A DNA stretch of 64,000 nt from Siphonodentalium dalli (GCA_032622095.1 CP136065.1:241529530-241593529), one strand, 5' to 3'; counted from the first letter of the stretch, positions 33,962 to 45,079 are shown. Made by a program: numbers and translations. The notes: generated by a model not told the origin, from the letters alone.

Positions 33962-34512
33962 TCAAGTCGATAGCTCTACCCGTTTCCGAGATCTGGTCTG
34001 CGCATGCGCGAAGCTGGCGTCGCACGGGCTCGGCGACCCGATAAAATTTGTATCCGGGGCAAGATACATTCACATAGCAAAGTTCAAGTCGATAGCTCCA
34101 CCCGTTTCCGAGATCTCGTCTGCGCATGCGCGAAGCTGGTGTCGCACGGGCTCGACGACCCGATAAAATTCGTATCCGGGGCAAGATACATTCACATAGC
34201 AAATTTCAAGTCGATAGCTCCACCCGTTTCCGAGATCTGGTCTGCGCATGCGCGAAGCTGGCGTCGCACGGGCTCGGCGACCCGATAAAATTTGTATCCG
34301 GGGCAAGATACATTCACATAGCAAAGTTCAAGTCGATAGCTCCACCCGTTTCCGAGATCTCGTCTGCGCATGCGCGAAGCTGGTGTCGCACGGGCTCGGC
34401 GACCCGATAAAATTCGTATCCGGGGCAAGATACATTCACATAGCAAATTTCAAGTCGATAGCTCCACCCGTTTCCGAGATCTCGTCTGCGCATGCGCGAA
34501 GCGGGCGCCGCA
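33962..34512 (+). repeat. 122-bp tandem array, about 4.5 units, GC-rich, with NRF1-like sites
   Basis: Units start TCAAGTCGATAGCTC at 33962, 34084, 34206, 34328 and 34450. Two variants alternate: 'ggcgtcgcac' with 'atttgtatcc', and 'ggtgtcgcac' with 'attcgtatcc'. This makes a 244-bp dimer. Each unit has TGCGCATGCGCG, which fits the NRF1 consensus YGCGCAYGCGCR. The overlapping 84-94 codon frames on both strands repeat every 122 bp with frame shifts and are not genes. Confidence 0.9.
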
Positions 34513-34606
34513 CGGGCTCGCCAATACGACAACGTTCACCGCCTGGTCAAACTACACACGTACCAAGTTTCGTCCCGATCGGTCGAGAATCGTAGATTTG
34601 TATAAA

Positions 34607-34656
34607 TGACAGACAGACAGACAAACAAACAAACAAACAAACATACATACAGACAG
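34607..34656 (+). repeat. (GACA)n(AAAC)n(ATAC)n microsatellite
   Basis: Successive GACA, AAAC and ATAC tetranucleotide runs follow the 122-bp array and a 'ccaagtttcgtcccgatcgg' segment. This layout resembles a retroelement 3' end with a simple-repeat tail. Confidence 0.75.
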
Positions 34657-35489
34657 AGGTCTTCAAAATATATATGAGATATGAATTTGAAATGTGTTTT
34701 TAATATTCAAATTTAATATAAACAGACATTTCTTGTCATAAAATAAATAAAAATAGAGACATGTATTAATAGGAAATTAGTGCATACTGCTCCAATCCAC
34801 AAATTGTCTAGCCAGGCAAATGCGAATATAATTTAAAAACCCTACCTTTTAGCTGAGTAACGTTGAACTATTATTCCCCATGCTTAATACTAGTACACTA
34901 ATAAAAAAAAAATAAAAAAACAAAAAATAAAAAAAAAAAAAAAAATCCTTTTTTTTTTTCATGGAATGGAACAAAAGTTGTCGGCGGTGTTCTTAAACCA
35001 GACTTAAATATTGGTGTCGCCTTATGTAAACAAAACTGTTACAATGATTTGTCAACAAATATCACTAATCACGTAGTAAATTAAAATATCTTAGTCTAAA
35101 TATGATTTTCAGAATATTTTTCAATACTTTCACCTTTTGCCATATTAACGGTCATGTTAATTAAACTTTTGTTTCTTATTGAACAAATTGGACTTTTATC
35201 GGTAACTCCACTGTAACACTAATGTTTACATAACAATGGTTTTGCCATGCAAAATCTCATTATTGGAGTGTTATTAATAATGAAATTAGAACAAAGTCAA
35301 TCTATTTTTTTATGATAGTTGTTTTCTCGACTTTTATGTTATTTTGCAAGGCCTTGAGACCCTATAACAAATATGTATACTTTATCAGCTGCATACACAT
35401 TGAGGCACTTCAAAAGAATCCCTAGATCATGCCATGAATATCTACTCTGGCTAACAACGCAGAGATCATATAACACCAGTACAAGCCTG

Positions 35490-36040
35490 CAGCCCTGGGA
35501 ATTATCCTAGGCAATAGGCAATGCCTAGGTAAAAGCAGAGGCAAAATCAGTTTTCCTAGGCAGATATATTGCCTATGTAAAATAAGTTCATTGGGTTTAA
35601 TACCAAATTTTGTTGTGTCTATCAGAAATAGAACCTCTTTAGCCAAAATGAGTTCCTTTTTCCACTCTTATCACATATTGTCCTGCAATAGAATCCATGG
35701 CACTGGGACATTAATTATAAGAGAACACTTGTTTTTGGTGATGGCTTGGCAAATTGTACATTTAATGTTGAGAAGTGGCCTGGAAACAATGTTCCCTAAA
35801 GTAAATTGAGTAAATTAGATTTAAGCATACAGTATCGTCTACAATGTCTTTGAGAACTATAATCATGATCAAATAGCAAACATTTACCTGGTGTAAGGTT
35901 AATATTGATTTGAGATGGCAATATTGTAGAAGATAGCAATATTGTTGTAAAATTGCCTAGGTGAATTTGTTTTTGTCTAGGCCAATTTCTCTCACCTAGG
36001 CAAAAATAATGATGCATCTTTACCTCAATTCCCAGGGTTG
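35490..36040. mobile_element. hAT-like element with CAGCCCTGGGAATT ends
   Basis: Left end CAGCCCTGGGAATTATCC, right end the near complement, AATTCCCAGGGTTG. Subterminal 'cctaggcaa' blocks occur on both sides in opposite orientation. Flanks share only AAGCCT, so the TSD has decayed or the boundary is off by a base or two. Confidence 0.55.
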
Positions 36041-36513
36041 AAGCCTAGGAACTTTTTTATATTCTGACCAATTCTGACAGGGAACTTTATAACATTGACC
36101 AAACAAGGCAGGAAATATATTTCTTTGTTAATACATGTTCTTCAATAATCTACTTTACAGTATGGGGTGGTCCCAGCTTGAGATTGCATGCATTTTTGTG
36201 TCTTGTTACCCAATATTGCAATAAACATTGAATGAATTACTGAGGAGAAATTCCATAATTGTAAGCAATGCAAAGCAAAATCGCTCAAAAAGTCATTTAA
36301 ATCATGCAATTTTGAGTTGGGACCTTCACAAGTTCACCTACAGTGAAGTACATTATCAAGGAACAGGTAATAATGAAGAAATAATTTAGCAACATTATTT
36401 TTTGATTCTACAAGTTCCCTGTCAAAACTTCAAAAAGTTCCCAGGTTTGGAACTGATCTCTACAGGCGTTTGTGGAGATTTGTGACATGATCTAAAGATT
36501 CCCATGACAGGCT

Positions 36514-36716
36514 AACCTTTCCATGACTGGAGCTTTGTGAAATTTTGCAAAAACCCTGTGCCAATGCATTCTCTTATATATATATGCGAGTCTCCCTTGG
36601 GGAGCCTCGAATATATAACGGAATGCACTGGCTTACAAGGTAAAGGTCAAGGCTCCCTATGGGAGACTCGCATATATAAGAGAATGCACTGGCGCAGCTC
36701 CCATTGTCAAAGGGGT
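36514..36716. repeat. Decayed TTAA-type MITE with CCTTTCCATGACTGGAG end (family D)
   Basis: It starts CCTTTCCATGACTGGAGC, contains two degraded family C-type hairpins with 'ctccc/gggag' loops, and ends 'tcaaaggggtaa'. The same layout occurs at 44428-44687. It abuts the next element directly. Confidence 0.55.
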
Positions 36717-36718
36717 AA

Positions 36719-36917
36719 CCCTTTCAGTGCAAAGTCCGATTTTTGTATCAACCCATATTTCCTTTTTCAAATTTATTGATTATAATAATGTGATACATTA
36801 CTCTAAGAGCTCTTTACATCACATCAATGTATCACATTATTATAATCAATAAATTTGAAAAATGATCAAGGAAATATGGGTTGATACAAAAATCGGACTC
36901 GGCACTGAAAGGGTTAA
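36719..36917. mobile_element. TTAA-type palindromic MITE next to an RPUSD1-like exon
   Basis: Ends CCTTTCAGTGCAAAGTCCG and its complement ending GGCACTGAAAGGG before TTAA (36914-36917). The arms are long ('tttttgtatcaacccatatt', 'aaatttattgattataataa'). The left flank is GTAA rather than TTAA. The right end lies 33 bp from the exon at 36950 in the adjacent intron. Confidence 0.72.
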
Positions 36918-36949
36918 TGAATTGAGACTGAGAAGTTGACTAGTTTCAC

Positions 36950-37154
36950 CTGTTTTCGGTATAAAGAGAACTTTTGTGGCTGGTTGACTGTCATATTTCC
37001 CATGTTCCAACCGAATCATCTCCGTTCTGGCCCAGTTGGCATTGCGGCATCCCGGTGTACCCTGCACAGAAACCCGACAGACATCAGTGAATCTCGTGTC
37101 TCTTCCTATCTCCACATCTATTGTCATGACATCCTCCGTCACATGCCCATGTAC
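36950..37154 (-). CDS. RPUSD1-like RNA pseudouridine synthase, penultimate recognised exon
   Basis: The acceptor is 'atatatcttatag' (minus strand) before G at 37154, and the donor is AAAACAG|GTGAAA at 36950/36949. The exon is 205 nt and ends in phase 1, matching the next exon. The product begins VHGHVTEDVMTIDVEIGRD, continues FTDVCRVSVQGTPGCRNA, and ends RLEHGKYDSQPATKVLFIPK TG. Human RPUSD1 reads 'LRGHIQESRVTISHAIGR ... SQGCENPKPSLTDLVVLEHGLY ... KVLLKPLTGRTHQLRVH', so order and junction agree. The start phase is inferred from the acceptor. The exon's first 50 bp and its acceptor are repeated upstream (37155-37318). Confidence 0.85.
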
Positions 37155-37318
37155 CTATAAGATATATATTTATTACATTCCTATCTCCACACCTATAGTC
37201 GTGACATCCTCACTCACATGTCCATGTACCTATATAATATATATTTATTACATTCCTATCTCCACATCTATAGTCGTGACATCCTCAGACACATGCCCAT
37301 GTACCTATAAGATATATA
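37104..37318. repeat. Tandem triplication of the exon 5' edge and its splice acceptor
   Basis: Three units of about 74 bp each carry 'tcctatctccacatctat', 'gacatcctc', 'acatg(c/t)ccat' and 'gtacctata' followed by 'gatatatatttattacat' (plus strand). The first unit is the real exon edge (boundary at 37154). The two distal units repeat the first coding bases plus the acceptor with small changes. A further fragment ('ttattacattcctatctc') lies at about 37738-37757, on the far side of the element inserted at 37319. Confidence 0.88.
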
Positions 37319-37731
37319 GAATATACGCATATATCGTGTTTCTGAATAACAAATTTAATCCACGAGTGGGATTGGCTATTTACACCACAAGCTTCAGCGA
37401 GTTGTGTAAATCGCTAATCCCATGAGTGGATTAAATTTGTTATTCAGAAACACTATGCGTATATTTTGTTTATGCCACGATCTTTACAATGCGATGGATA
37501 AACACTTTTCCATTCAAATTGTATGGAGAAAGTTTAATCCACTCTGCGAAGTTTAATCAACAGTAGGCACGTTTAATCAACAGGTGTTGATTAATTGTAA
37601 AATTTAAACAGATGGCTTTATTTATATAGTAAGATAGGCGATCGTGGTATAAATATATTTATAAATATATTTAAATCGCCAATCCCACTCATGGATTAAA
37701 TTTGTTATTCAGAAACACTATGCGTATATTC
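37319..37731. mobile_element. Inverted-repeat element (413 bp) inserted in the exon-edge array
   Basis: Ends GAATATACGCATATATCG and the complement ending GCGTATATTC, with 'aataacaaatttaatccac' arms repeated three times (left, inner right, outer right). TATA flanks both ends. The surrounding 74-bp array is interrupted, so the insertion is younger than the array. Confidence 0.75.
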
Positions 37732-38229
37732 TATATATTTATTACATTCCTATCTCACTAGTGAATTATGTCAATTTAAATACCGCATTTTGTATTCATA
37801 TGCACTATCAAAATTGGTATAATGGTGGTATGATTCAGATTTGTAATTAATCGGATGTCAATAGTGGAATAAAATAAACAGAATATTAATCAAATGATTG
37901 AACTGGTGACATGAAATAACTAGAGATGGGTCCCAGATGGGACTGAGGTATACCCCCCGTATTCAACATGTTATTTGAATGTAGTAGCCATTACTGTATA
38001 TTGGGCACTGAAATTATGTGAACAGGTAACCATAAATCCCCTAAGCCCCAACACTAATCTTGAACCTCTTAACCCTTAATCCTAATCCTAAAACCTATTG
38101 ACTGAAAATTGTAGGAATAAAAGCTCGGACAAAATTATGCATTTTGAGAAGATTTTCTAAGTTGAAAAATGGGGTTAACTCCACAAAAGATTTTCGGACG
38201 GACCTCATAATCGCAGGTACACAGTTCCC

Positions 38230-39060
38230 AAGCCTTGCGTGCCCAGTGATATCAGTCCACTCACATACTGGCGACTTCAGGGGCGGCCGAGCCAGGGGGG
38301 CACAGGGGGCATGTGCCCCCCCCCACTTTTTCCCCAATTATGGGTACAAAATCTTCCAATGCTAAAAACATTGGATAAAATAATTTTTGATTCCCAAGAA
38401 AACATTCCATTAATAGACACATGTGTTTAATCTTATCACTTATGCTGTTATGGCTATGGCTAGCAAGATAGCAAGTTAATCCCTTGGTCAGTATTTGGCT
38501 GCAAACATAAGTGATGAGCGCAGCCTACCATAATTTAAACTCTTGTTTTATACTTTCATAAAGGTAGCCACGAATAACATCATACTAAACAGTCTTTGCA
38601 AAATATTGCGGCGCACATTTGAACAGTTTTTAACTCATACATGTAGTATATTAAAAATGATGGCCCCCCCCCCCCCCACTTAATTGTACAAACTTCCCTG
38701 GGTTAAGCCTGCTAGCTGCAATTCGAAAGAATGATGATGGTCAGGTGTAACCACCACATCAAATGAACAATTTGTGCTCTACATGTAGTTGTTGTTTTAT
38801 TGTTTTGTTTACATTGTTTCACTGTGTTACATTAATTTGCTTTTATATTTTATGTATATCAATAAAGTTCATCAAACACAAATGACTTTCCTCCTTGAAG
38901 CTCTTCCCGAATCCCGATTTTCATTAACCAAAAGTAATTGTAATTGTAATTGAACCAATGTAATTGTAATTGTAATTAATTACATTGCATTTCCAATGTA
39001 ATTGAGATATTTCAATGTAATTGTAATTAATTACATTTCAATGTAATTGACCCAACCCTG
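38230..39060. repeat. Insert with hAT-like ends and (TGTAAT)-type low complexity, inside a 'gctcggacaaaattgtg' repeat
   Basis: The outer repeat ('aatgtaggaataaaagctcg') is present on both sides, at 38105 and 39110. The insert starts near CAGGGGCGGCCGAGCC with poly(C) (38319-38329) and ends ACCCAACCCTG at about 39059 after repeated 'aatgtaattgtaatta' (38935-39050). No matching TSD was found. Confidence 0.45.
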
Positions 39061-39830
39061 TCCCAAGGTACTAAATATCTGTGCCAAGTTTCAAAAATAT
39101 TGACCAGAAAATGTAGGAATAAAAGCTCGGACAAAATTGTGTCCACGGACGGACGGCTCGACAGACGGCTAGACGGACAAGCTGATTCCAGTATACTCCC
39201 CCACAACTCGTTGTGGGGGGTATAATTAATTTGAGACAGGGACTATTTTGTAAAACACTTGAGAGCTTCGTGTCTGTACAACAATGTCCCTGTCTCTCAT
39301 GAATTATTTCTCATCACCAGTTAAATCAAGTGATTATTCTCTATATAATTCGGGAATTTGGTTGTCAAAACATACCTAGATAGATATTTTATATATTTTA
39401 TTATGATGACACCACAGGGACAAGCATAGTGATCAAAATTCAGCTTATGGAATCAGAACATGTAGGAATTATAGCAGAAGTAGCTGATTGATACTCAAAA
39501 ACTTATACGCAGCAACTAGGACAATGAAACTTATAGGAGAAACTGACCGGTCCGTGATTGGGTAACTAGCCACATAACTGTCAGGACACACCTCGTATTG
39601 ACAGATCATGGATGTCTAAATCTATGGACTTTTGGGCCAAACACTGTTACGAGGCTAGCCACGTAACGGAAAATAGCCACCTAATTATCTGGGTTTTTTT
39701 TAAGTTGGCCATATAAATGTCTGATGTAAGCATGGATGAAGTTGCGTCTATGGACTGACAGATGGACAGACAAGCTGATTCCTATATCCCCCTATATAAC
39801 TCGTTACAGGGGTATAATTACATTTTAAAT
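39061..39830 (+). repeat. 'cccc(t/a)caactcgtt' dispersed repeats ending in 'ggggtataatta'
   Basis: Two related ends: 'cggacggacggctcgac...acaactcgttgtgggggg' at about 39150-39230, and 'gacagacaagctgattcc...aactcgttacaggggtataatta' at about 39760-39822. They are non-coding. Confidence 0.55.
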
Positions 39831-39982
39831 ACACTGGAGATACACATGCTGGAAAATGAGGAATAAGTCACTTCTCTTAATAAGGGAGTGGTCACTTCTC
39901 CCCAAGACAAATTTAGTGAGAAGTGACACATTTTAGGGAGAAGTATTCTCCCACATCTCCCTTCCCTGTGACACTATATATA

Positions 39983-40126
39983 CAGTAATGCCCTAAATAA
40001 TCGACTCCTTAACCACACAGTGAGAGCTTTCCGATGAATGGCAACAAGCCATATTTCCGTCTAAATCCTGAAAAGTTGACCATAATTCTGCTGTGGTTAA
40101 GGAGCCATTTATTTAGGGCATTAATG
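39983..40126. mobile_element. Palindromic MITE (family B), internally deleted
   Basis: Left end CAGTAATGCCCTAAATAATC; most of the left arm is missing, and the full right arm (about 40025-40126) remains. The right flank is TT rather than TA. Confidence 0.65.
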
Positions 40127-40434
40127 TTCATGAGAGTTTATGACAGAGTCTGATTGATACAATGCTATAGAGAATACAGTTTGTACAGAGTTCACGCTGC
40201 CCGTGACACTGGCCAGAAAATTATTTGGCCATTTCTAAATTTGCTTGGCCATTATTTGTATAGAAACTTTGGTCAAATTTAAAAAAACTAAATATGAGAT
40301 CATTGAGAAAAAAATATCTTAGGGAGAGGTTAAAATTTTTATACTGAGCAGTCAATAGAATGATAAAGAAGGACAATCAAAAAGTTTCAGTAAATGGATT
40401 GTAATGTGTAAATGGAGTTATTTTCATTTCAAAC

Positions 40435-40735
40435 ATTTCTCAAAGAAATGTCGGCTTTAGGGTATGCCAATGGATTCAAAGGAAATCCAAGATGGCTGCA
40501 GGTGGCCATGTGTTTTTTTCTACAAATTTCAGAAAAATTGGACAGCTTCCATCTAGAGGTCACCCAAAACCTGAAGCTACATATGAATTTTGGTGAAGAT
40601 CGGATGAGGGATGCGGCCTGCAGGGCGTGCCGAAGGAAATTGTTGACGGTTGTCCGGATGCACCAACGATGGATGCCAACCCATGGCAATAGCTCAAACT
40701 TTATGTCGTAAAGTTGAGCTAAAAGGGGCGTGGTC
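40435..40735 (+). repeat. 'aagatggctgc' repeat, copy 2, with 'gttgagctaaaa' end
   Basis: One unit with 'ccaagatggctgcaggtggc', 'agcttccatctagaggtca' and 'gaagatcggatgaggga', ending 'gcaatagctcaaactttatg' and 'aaagttgagctaaaa'. It is the same family as 21715-22600 (reverse) and 47690-49315. Confidence 0.7.
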
Positions 40736-40856
40736 ATCTGAAAAAACTATAAACTGTGTGAAAATCAGTAGTATATATGTACAATACCTTTAGCAGAAAG
40801 CTTGTTAGGAATAAGTTGCCTATTATATTAGTCTCCATGTTTGTATGTTGCTTTTT

Positions 40857-41590
40857 ATACCCCCATGCCTGAAGGAAATGGTGGGTATACTAGATTATAT
40901 GCATCCTATCCTCCGTACGCCCGAGCAGATATCTCAACCACCAATGAATTTGGTATAGATGTTCACTACTATGAGGACATTCAATGGAGTGTTCAATCGT
41001 TTTGTTTCGTTTTCCATTGTAGAGTTAAACATCTTTGTTTATCTGGAAATGTTGGTTTTTGTCCGTCCGAGCAGATATTTCCACCAACGGTTGTCAGATC
41101 TCAATGAATATTGGTATGGATGTTCACTGCTATTGGGACATTCAATGGAGTGTTCAATCTTTTGCTTGGGTTTTCCATTCTAGAGTTATTCATCTGTCAT
41201 TCTGATTATCTGGAAATGTTGGTTTTTTTGTCCATGTGAGCCGATGTTTCAGCCACAGGTTGTCCGATCTTAATATTTGGTATGGATGTTCACCACTATG
41301 AAGACATTCAGAGGAGTTTTCAAACGTTTTATTGTGTTTTTTGGTTCTAGAGTTATTCATCTTTGTTTGTCAGGAAATTTGTTTTTTTTTCCCAGTCAAA
41401 GCAGATATCTCAAACATAGTTTGTCGTATCTTAATGAAATTTGGTATGGATGTTCATCACTATGAGGATATTCAATAAAGTGTTCAATTTTTTCATGTTT
41501 TCTGTACTAGAGTTATTCATCTTTGTTTATCTGAAAATGCTAATTTTTGGGTCATCTGCCTGTGTACCTCAGCCATAGGTTATAGGTATG
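40857..41590 (+). repeat. Tandem dispersed repeat, about five units of 120-150 bp
   Basis: It starts 'tacccccatgcctgaagg'. Units share 'ggtatggatgttcac(t/c)act', 'gaggacattcaatggagtgt', 'tagagttattcatctttgtt' and 'gagcagatatctca'. Related units lie at 31100-31630 in the opposite orientation. Open frames here are repeat by-products. Confidence 0.7.
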
Positions 41591-41939
41591 CCCACACTAT
41601 GTGGTTATCCACATGTGGGTATGCACCGGGTGACAGCCCAGTTTTTGTTTGAAATTGAATACATTCTGGGTTGCATATCCTCGAACAGGGTCAAGGCTTG
41701 GGTAATCTTAATATAATGGACCCAGATATATTCTAAAAATATCCGACAGTATTTACCATGCTGAAATAATGCTTTGTTTAAGTCTGACAACGCAGCGGCT
41801 GTCACAGCACCCTTATCTCATAAAAGTTGCACTCAACATTGCACTTACACATAACAATCTGTTGATCTTCATGCAAAGGAACAGGAGTTATCTCTGGGCA
41901 CAGAATCGCCAAACAAAGAAACATACACAATCGAAATAT

Positions 41940-42210
41940 GGGTTCTGAGAATGATGCAAACATTCTGGGATTTTTAGGATGGATTTTAGGATGGATTCTG
42001 AGAATACTTTATTATATTATGCGATTGTTTGTATGGATTCTGAGAAAACTGTTTAACATTATAAGTTCTAACACTGCATAATAATCATGCAATTGTTAGA
42101 GTGGATTCTGAGAACACAGCGTAACAGTCATGCGATTGTTATTATGGATCCTGGGAAAAATGCTTAACACAGGAGATTTTTAGTATGGATTCTGAGACTG
42201 TTCCATTTCT
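41940..42210 (+). repeat. Degenerate short repeat 'atggattctgagaa'
   Basis: At least six spaced copies of 'atggattctgagaa' or close variants, several with 'gcgattgtt', at irregular 20-70 bp spacing. Function unknown; it looks like a decayed tandem array. Confidence 0.6.
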
Positions 42211-42509
42211 TGGAGGATCAATTGATGTGAAATTGATCAGATCGCCCGGATCAAGTTGGATGTCAATTTCTTACATGACATCTCGATCTGAAGTTTGATC
42301 TGTTAGTAAACTGCTAGTAGGTCACTGATTTCAGGATTATTTTGTGACATACAGAAACATAACGTAGTTATACCTTCTTTAACCCTTTCTAAACTAAATG
42401 GATTTTCCCATTGAATTATGAAAGTATACATTGGAATGGTCTATTATTTGGAGGGATGTTCAAGAAATAAAATCAGAAAGCGCAGAAAGAATCCTATTCA
42501 TTGGTGGGA

Positions 42510-42567
42510 GATGTTCAAATAGTAAGTTCAACAAATGTTTGTTGAACTTACTATCTGAACATTTCTA
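42510..42567. repeat. Short hairpin, about 28-bp arms
   Basis: Left arm AGATGTTCAAATAGTAAGTT and right arm the complement ending CTATCTGAACATTTCT, with almost no loop. Confidence 0.65.
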
Positions 42568-42836
42568 AGAGAACTACTCGTCAATGAATATTTAGTAAAG
42601 AAATTGTTAAAGATGTATCCAGACCTCCAGTTACAATGAAATACAAAATCTAATCTAACAGCTTTGTGCTTTGATCCGCTGAAATATTTGTGATACCAAA
42701 TGTGACACATAAATTAGACCTATACACACGCACCAAAGAATGTCATTTTGTTATAAACAAATTTACAAAATAACTTTTGTTGTCTCTCTAAAACATCACA
42801 ACTACATGAAATAAATTGATGAAATTTAATGTCAAA

Positions 42837-43169
42837 CAAGGCAGTGTTTATCCCTATGGGAGCCTCATTTTGCTTAGGCCTCATCTGCTATGGGAAACCT
42901 TGGATCAGATTGAAGTTCCCCAGTTGAAGTTGGTGATGTTCAACAGTTCACCTGTTAGTCATCTTGATTGTGCATTTTATCCTCTGCAATTTAGGGGCTA
43001 TAGAAACTGAACAGATGGGAAAAAGTAACTAAAACAATGTTAATTTGAGACTATAAATACTTCCCAGAAGATGATGCCTGTGATGCTAGCCCGCTGTGTG
43101 GGATAGTGTCACTAGATTCACCCTCTGGGGACCTCATTCTGCAAATATCAGACACTATATCCAGGCTTG
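42837..43169. mobile_element. Degraded hAT-type element (family A)
   Basis: The right end is recognisable ('caccctctggggacctcattctgc' region to 'ccaggcttg' at 43169), and the middle resembles family A in inverted arrangement. The left end is only 'caaggcagtgttt'. No TSD. Confidence 0.55.
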
Positions 43170-43880
43170 AAATGGTCTGTAGGGTGTGCCAAATGATTTA
43201 GTCATGCAAAGAGTACAATAGAAGATGGCTGCCGAGGGAAAAAATGTTTTCATCCAAAATCATTCAAATTTGATATATCTCATCTAGAGGTGAACATAAT
43301 CATGTCTGTAAATTTACAAAATATTTCTTCGGGCTGCAGGGGGTGTGCCGATGGATTCAAATTTGAAAGCCATGTTTTCCAACAAATTTAGAAAATAATT
43401 GATGGCTCACCATCTAGAGGTAACTCCATATGAAGTTTGGTGACAATCGGATGATAGGATGAGGGATGTGGCCTGTATGATTTAATGATGCAAAGAGTAA
43501 AATCCAAGATGGCTGCTGGCAGCCATGTTTTTTAACAAATTTTGGAAATAATTGATGGCTCTAGGGGTCACCCCGAAGATCCATATGAAGTTTAGTGGCG
43601 AACAGATGAGGGATGTGGTCTGTAGGGTGTGCTAAAGGATTTAGTCATGCAAAGAGTAAATTTCAAGATGGCTGCCGGCAGCCATTTTTTATGGAAAATC
43701 ACTAACATTTGATAGCTCCCATCTAGATGTGATCCCAAACATGCCTGTAAATTTTCAATACATTTCTCCAATAAATGCGGGCTGCAGAGTGTGCTGATGG
43801 CTTCAATGGCTCCCATCAAGAGCTCACCCGAAAGATCAATTTGAAGTTTTGTGATAATTGGATGAGAGGTGCACATTCCG
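43170..43880 (+). repeat. 'aagatggctgcc' repeat, copy 3, about four units
   Basis: Repeated blocks 'gtagggtgtgccaaa', 'tttagtcatgcaaagagtaa', 'aagatggctgccggcagcca' and 'gctcccatctagatgtgat'. It directly follows the hAT right end at 43169. Confidence 0.7.
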
Positions 43881-44427
43881 TATGCTATTTATGATAAATC
43901 TATCTTTGTGACTATTGTTGACTTAGTTTGAACAAATATTTCAGAAAATAATGCGATTGGAAAACACATTCTATGTCACGGAACTCTGATTTTTTTTTTA
44001 GATCAAGCAGTTTGCAAATTAAGGTATGGGACATGGTTGTCATTTTGTGTGTATTGCCAACTAAATTCATATTACATGCAGATGTACATCATAACTTCCC
44101 AATGTGACCATGATAAATCAATGCTAATTTCAGCCGTAGACTAGAGGTTGAGCATGTGATTGTTAATTGAAAACTGAGTTCGTGCTTGTCCAACTGAATG
44201 AATTATACATTATTCAGGTTTGCCAAAGCCTATAACGATATAACAATGGTCGGGTGAGGGGTGCTATTTATGATAAAGAAAGTTCACGTGTCTGGAATTT
44301 TTCCGACTTGTACTCTACAATTTAGAATTTAAGATGTTCGTTAACGTTTGAGGAAATTATCTCAATTCCCTAGTTCACTTTACCTGCAATATTTTTCTGA
44401 ATGGGATGAAAATGTATTCAAAATAGT

Positions 44428-44687
44428 AACCCTTCCATGACTGGAGATTCCTGAAATTTTATGAAAACCCTGTTCCAATGCATTCTCTTATGTATGTAAG
44501 TCTCCCATTGGGAGCCTCACACATATAAGAGATACATTGACCTATAAATATTTATCTTGACCATGTAAGCCAGCGCATTCTCTTATATATGTGAGGCTTC
44601 CTATGGGAGACTCGCATATATAAGATAATGCACTGGCACATGATCTTTAACACTGCACCAGCAAAGCTCCCACCATGAAAGGGTTAA
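44428..44687. repeat. Decayed TTAA-type MITE (family D), copy 2
   Basis: Starts 'acccttccatgactggaga', with two degraded hairpins (loops CTCCCATTGGGAG and CTTCCTATGGGAG), and ends CCATGAAAGGG before TTAA (44684-44687). That TTAA is shared with the family C copy that follows. Confidence 0.6.
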
Positions 44688-45073
44688 CCCTTTACCCAAC
44701 AGAAGGGCCCTGTGCCAATGCATTCTCTTATATATGCGAGTCGACCATAGGTCGCCTCGCATATATAAGAGAATGCATTGGCTTAACACATTAAAAATTA
44801 TAAAATTGTTAAAGAATGTAAGAAAAAATGGTAAAAAAAGATTTTTTTTAGGCCAATGCATTCTCTTATATATGCGAGGCGACCTATGGTCGACTCGCAT
44901 ATATAAGAGAATGCATTGGCACAGGGCATAAATGTAACCATCACAATGTGGTCAAGGAGCCGGTTCCAATGATATCCATATTTGTATGGTTCTATTGAGA
45001 CAGACCGAAGATATTTTAGGCTGTTGAAGCTTTATTTGGCCGGTTTTGGCCGGTTTGTTGGGTAAAGGGTTAA
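44684..45073. mobile_element. TTAA-flanked palindromic MITE (family C), copy 5
   Basis: TTAA at 44684-44687 and 45070-45073; ends CCCTTTACCCAACA and TGTTGGGTAAAGGG. Two hairpins with an A/T spacer and the conserved tail. It was inserted exactly at the edge TTAA of an older family D copy. Confidence 0.88.
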
Positions 45074-45079
45074 CTGTGA

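Larger units (their letters stand above)
33777..35021. mobile_element. PIF/Harbinger-like non-autonomous element, 1245 bp, TSD TTA
   Basis: Terminal inverted repeats of about 33 bp: left GGCGACACCAATTTTTAAGT, right the near complement ending ATTGGTGTCGCC. TTA lies directly outside both ends (33774-33776, 35022-35024). A 3-bp TWA duplication with GG ends fits PIF/Harbinger. The interior carries a 122-bp tandem array, microsatellites and A/T tracts, so part of it is probably a later insertion. Confidence 0.72.

Noticed and set aside
33948-34609. Overlapping 72-115 codon frames on both strands (MREAGVARARRPDK.., MLCECILPRIR..)
   Set aside because: They recur every 122 bp in shifted frames and arise from the tandem array in GC-rich sequence.
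41605-41805. Minus-strand frame with AALSDLNKALF, tested as the missing RPUSD1 segment
   Set aside because: Only a loose LNKA match; no HxLD motif and no consistent splice sites.
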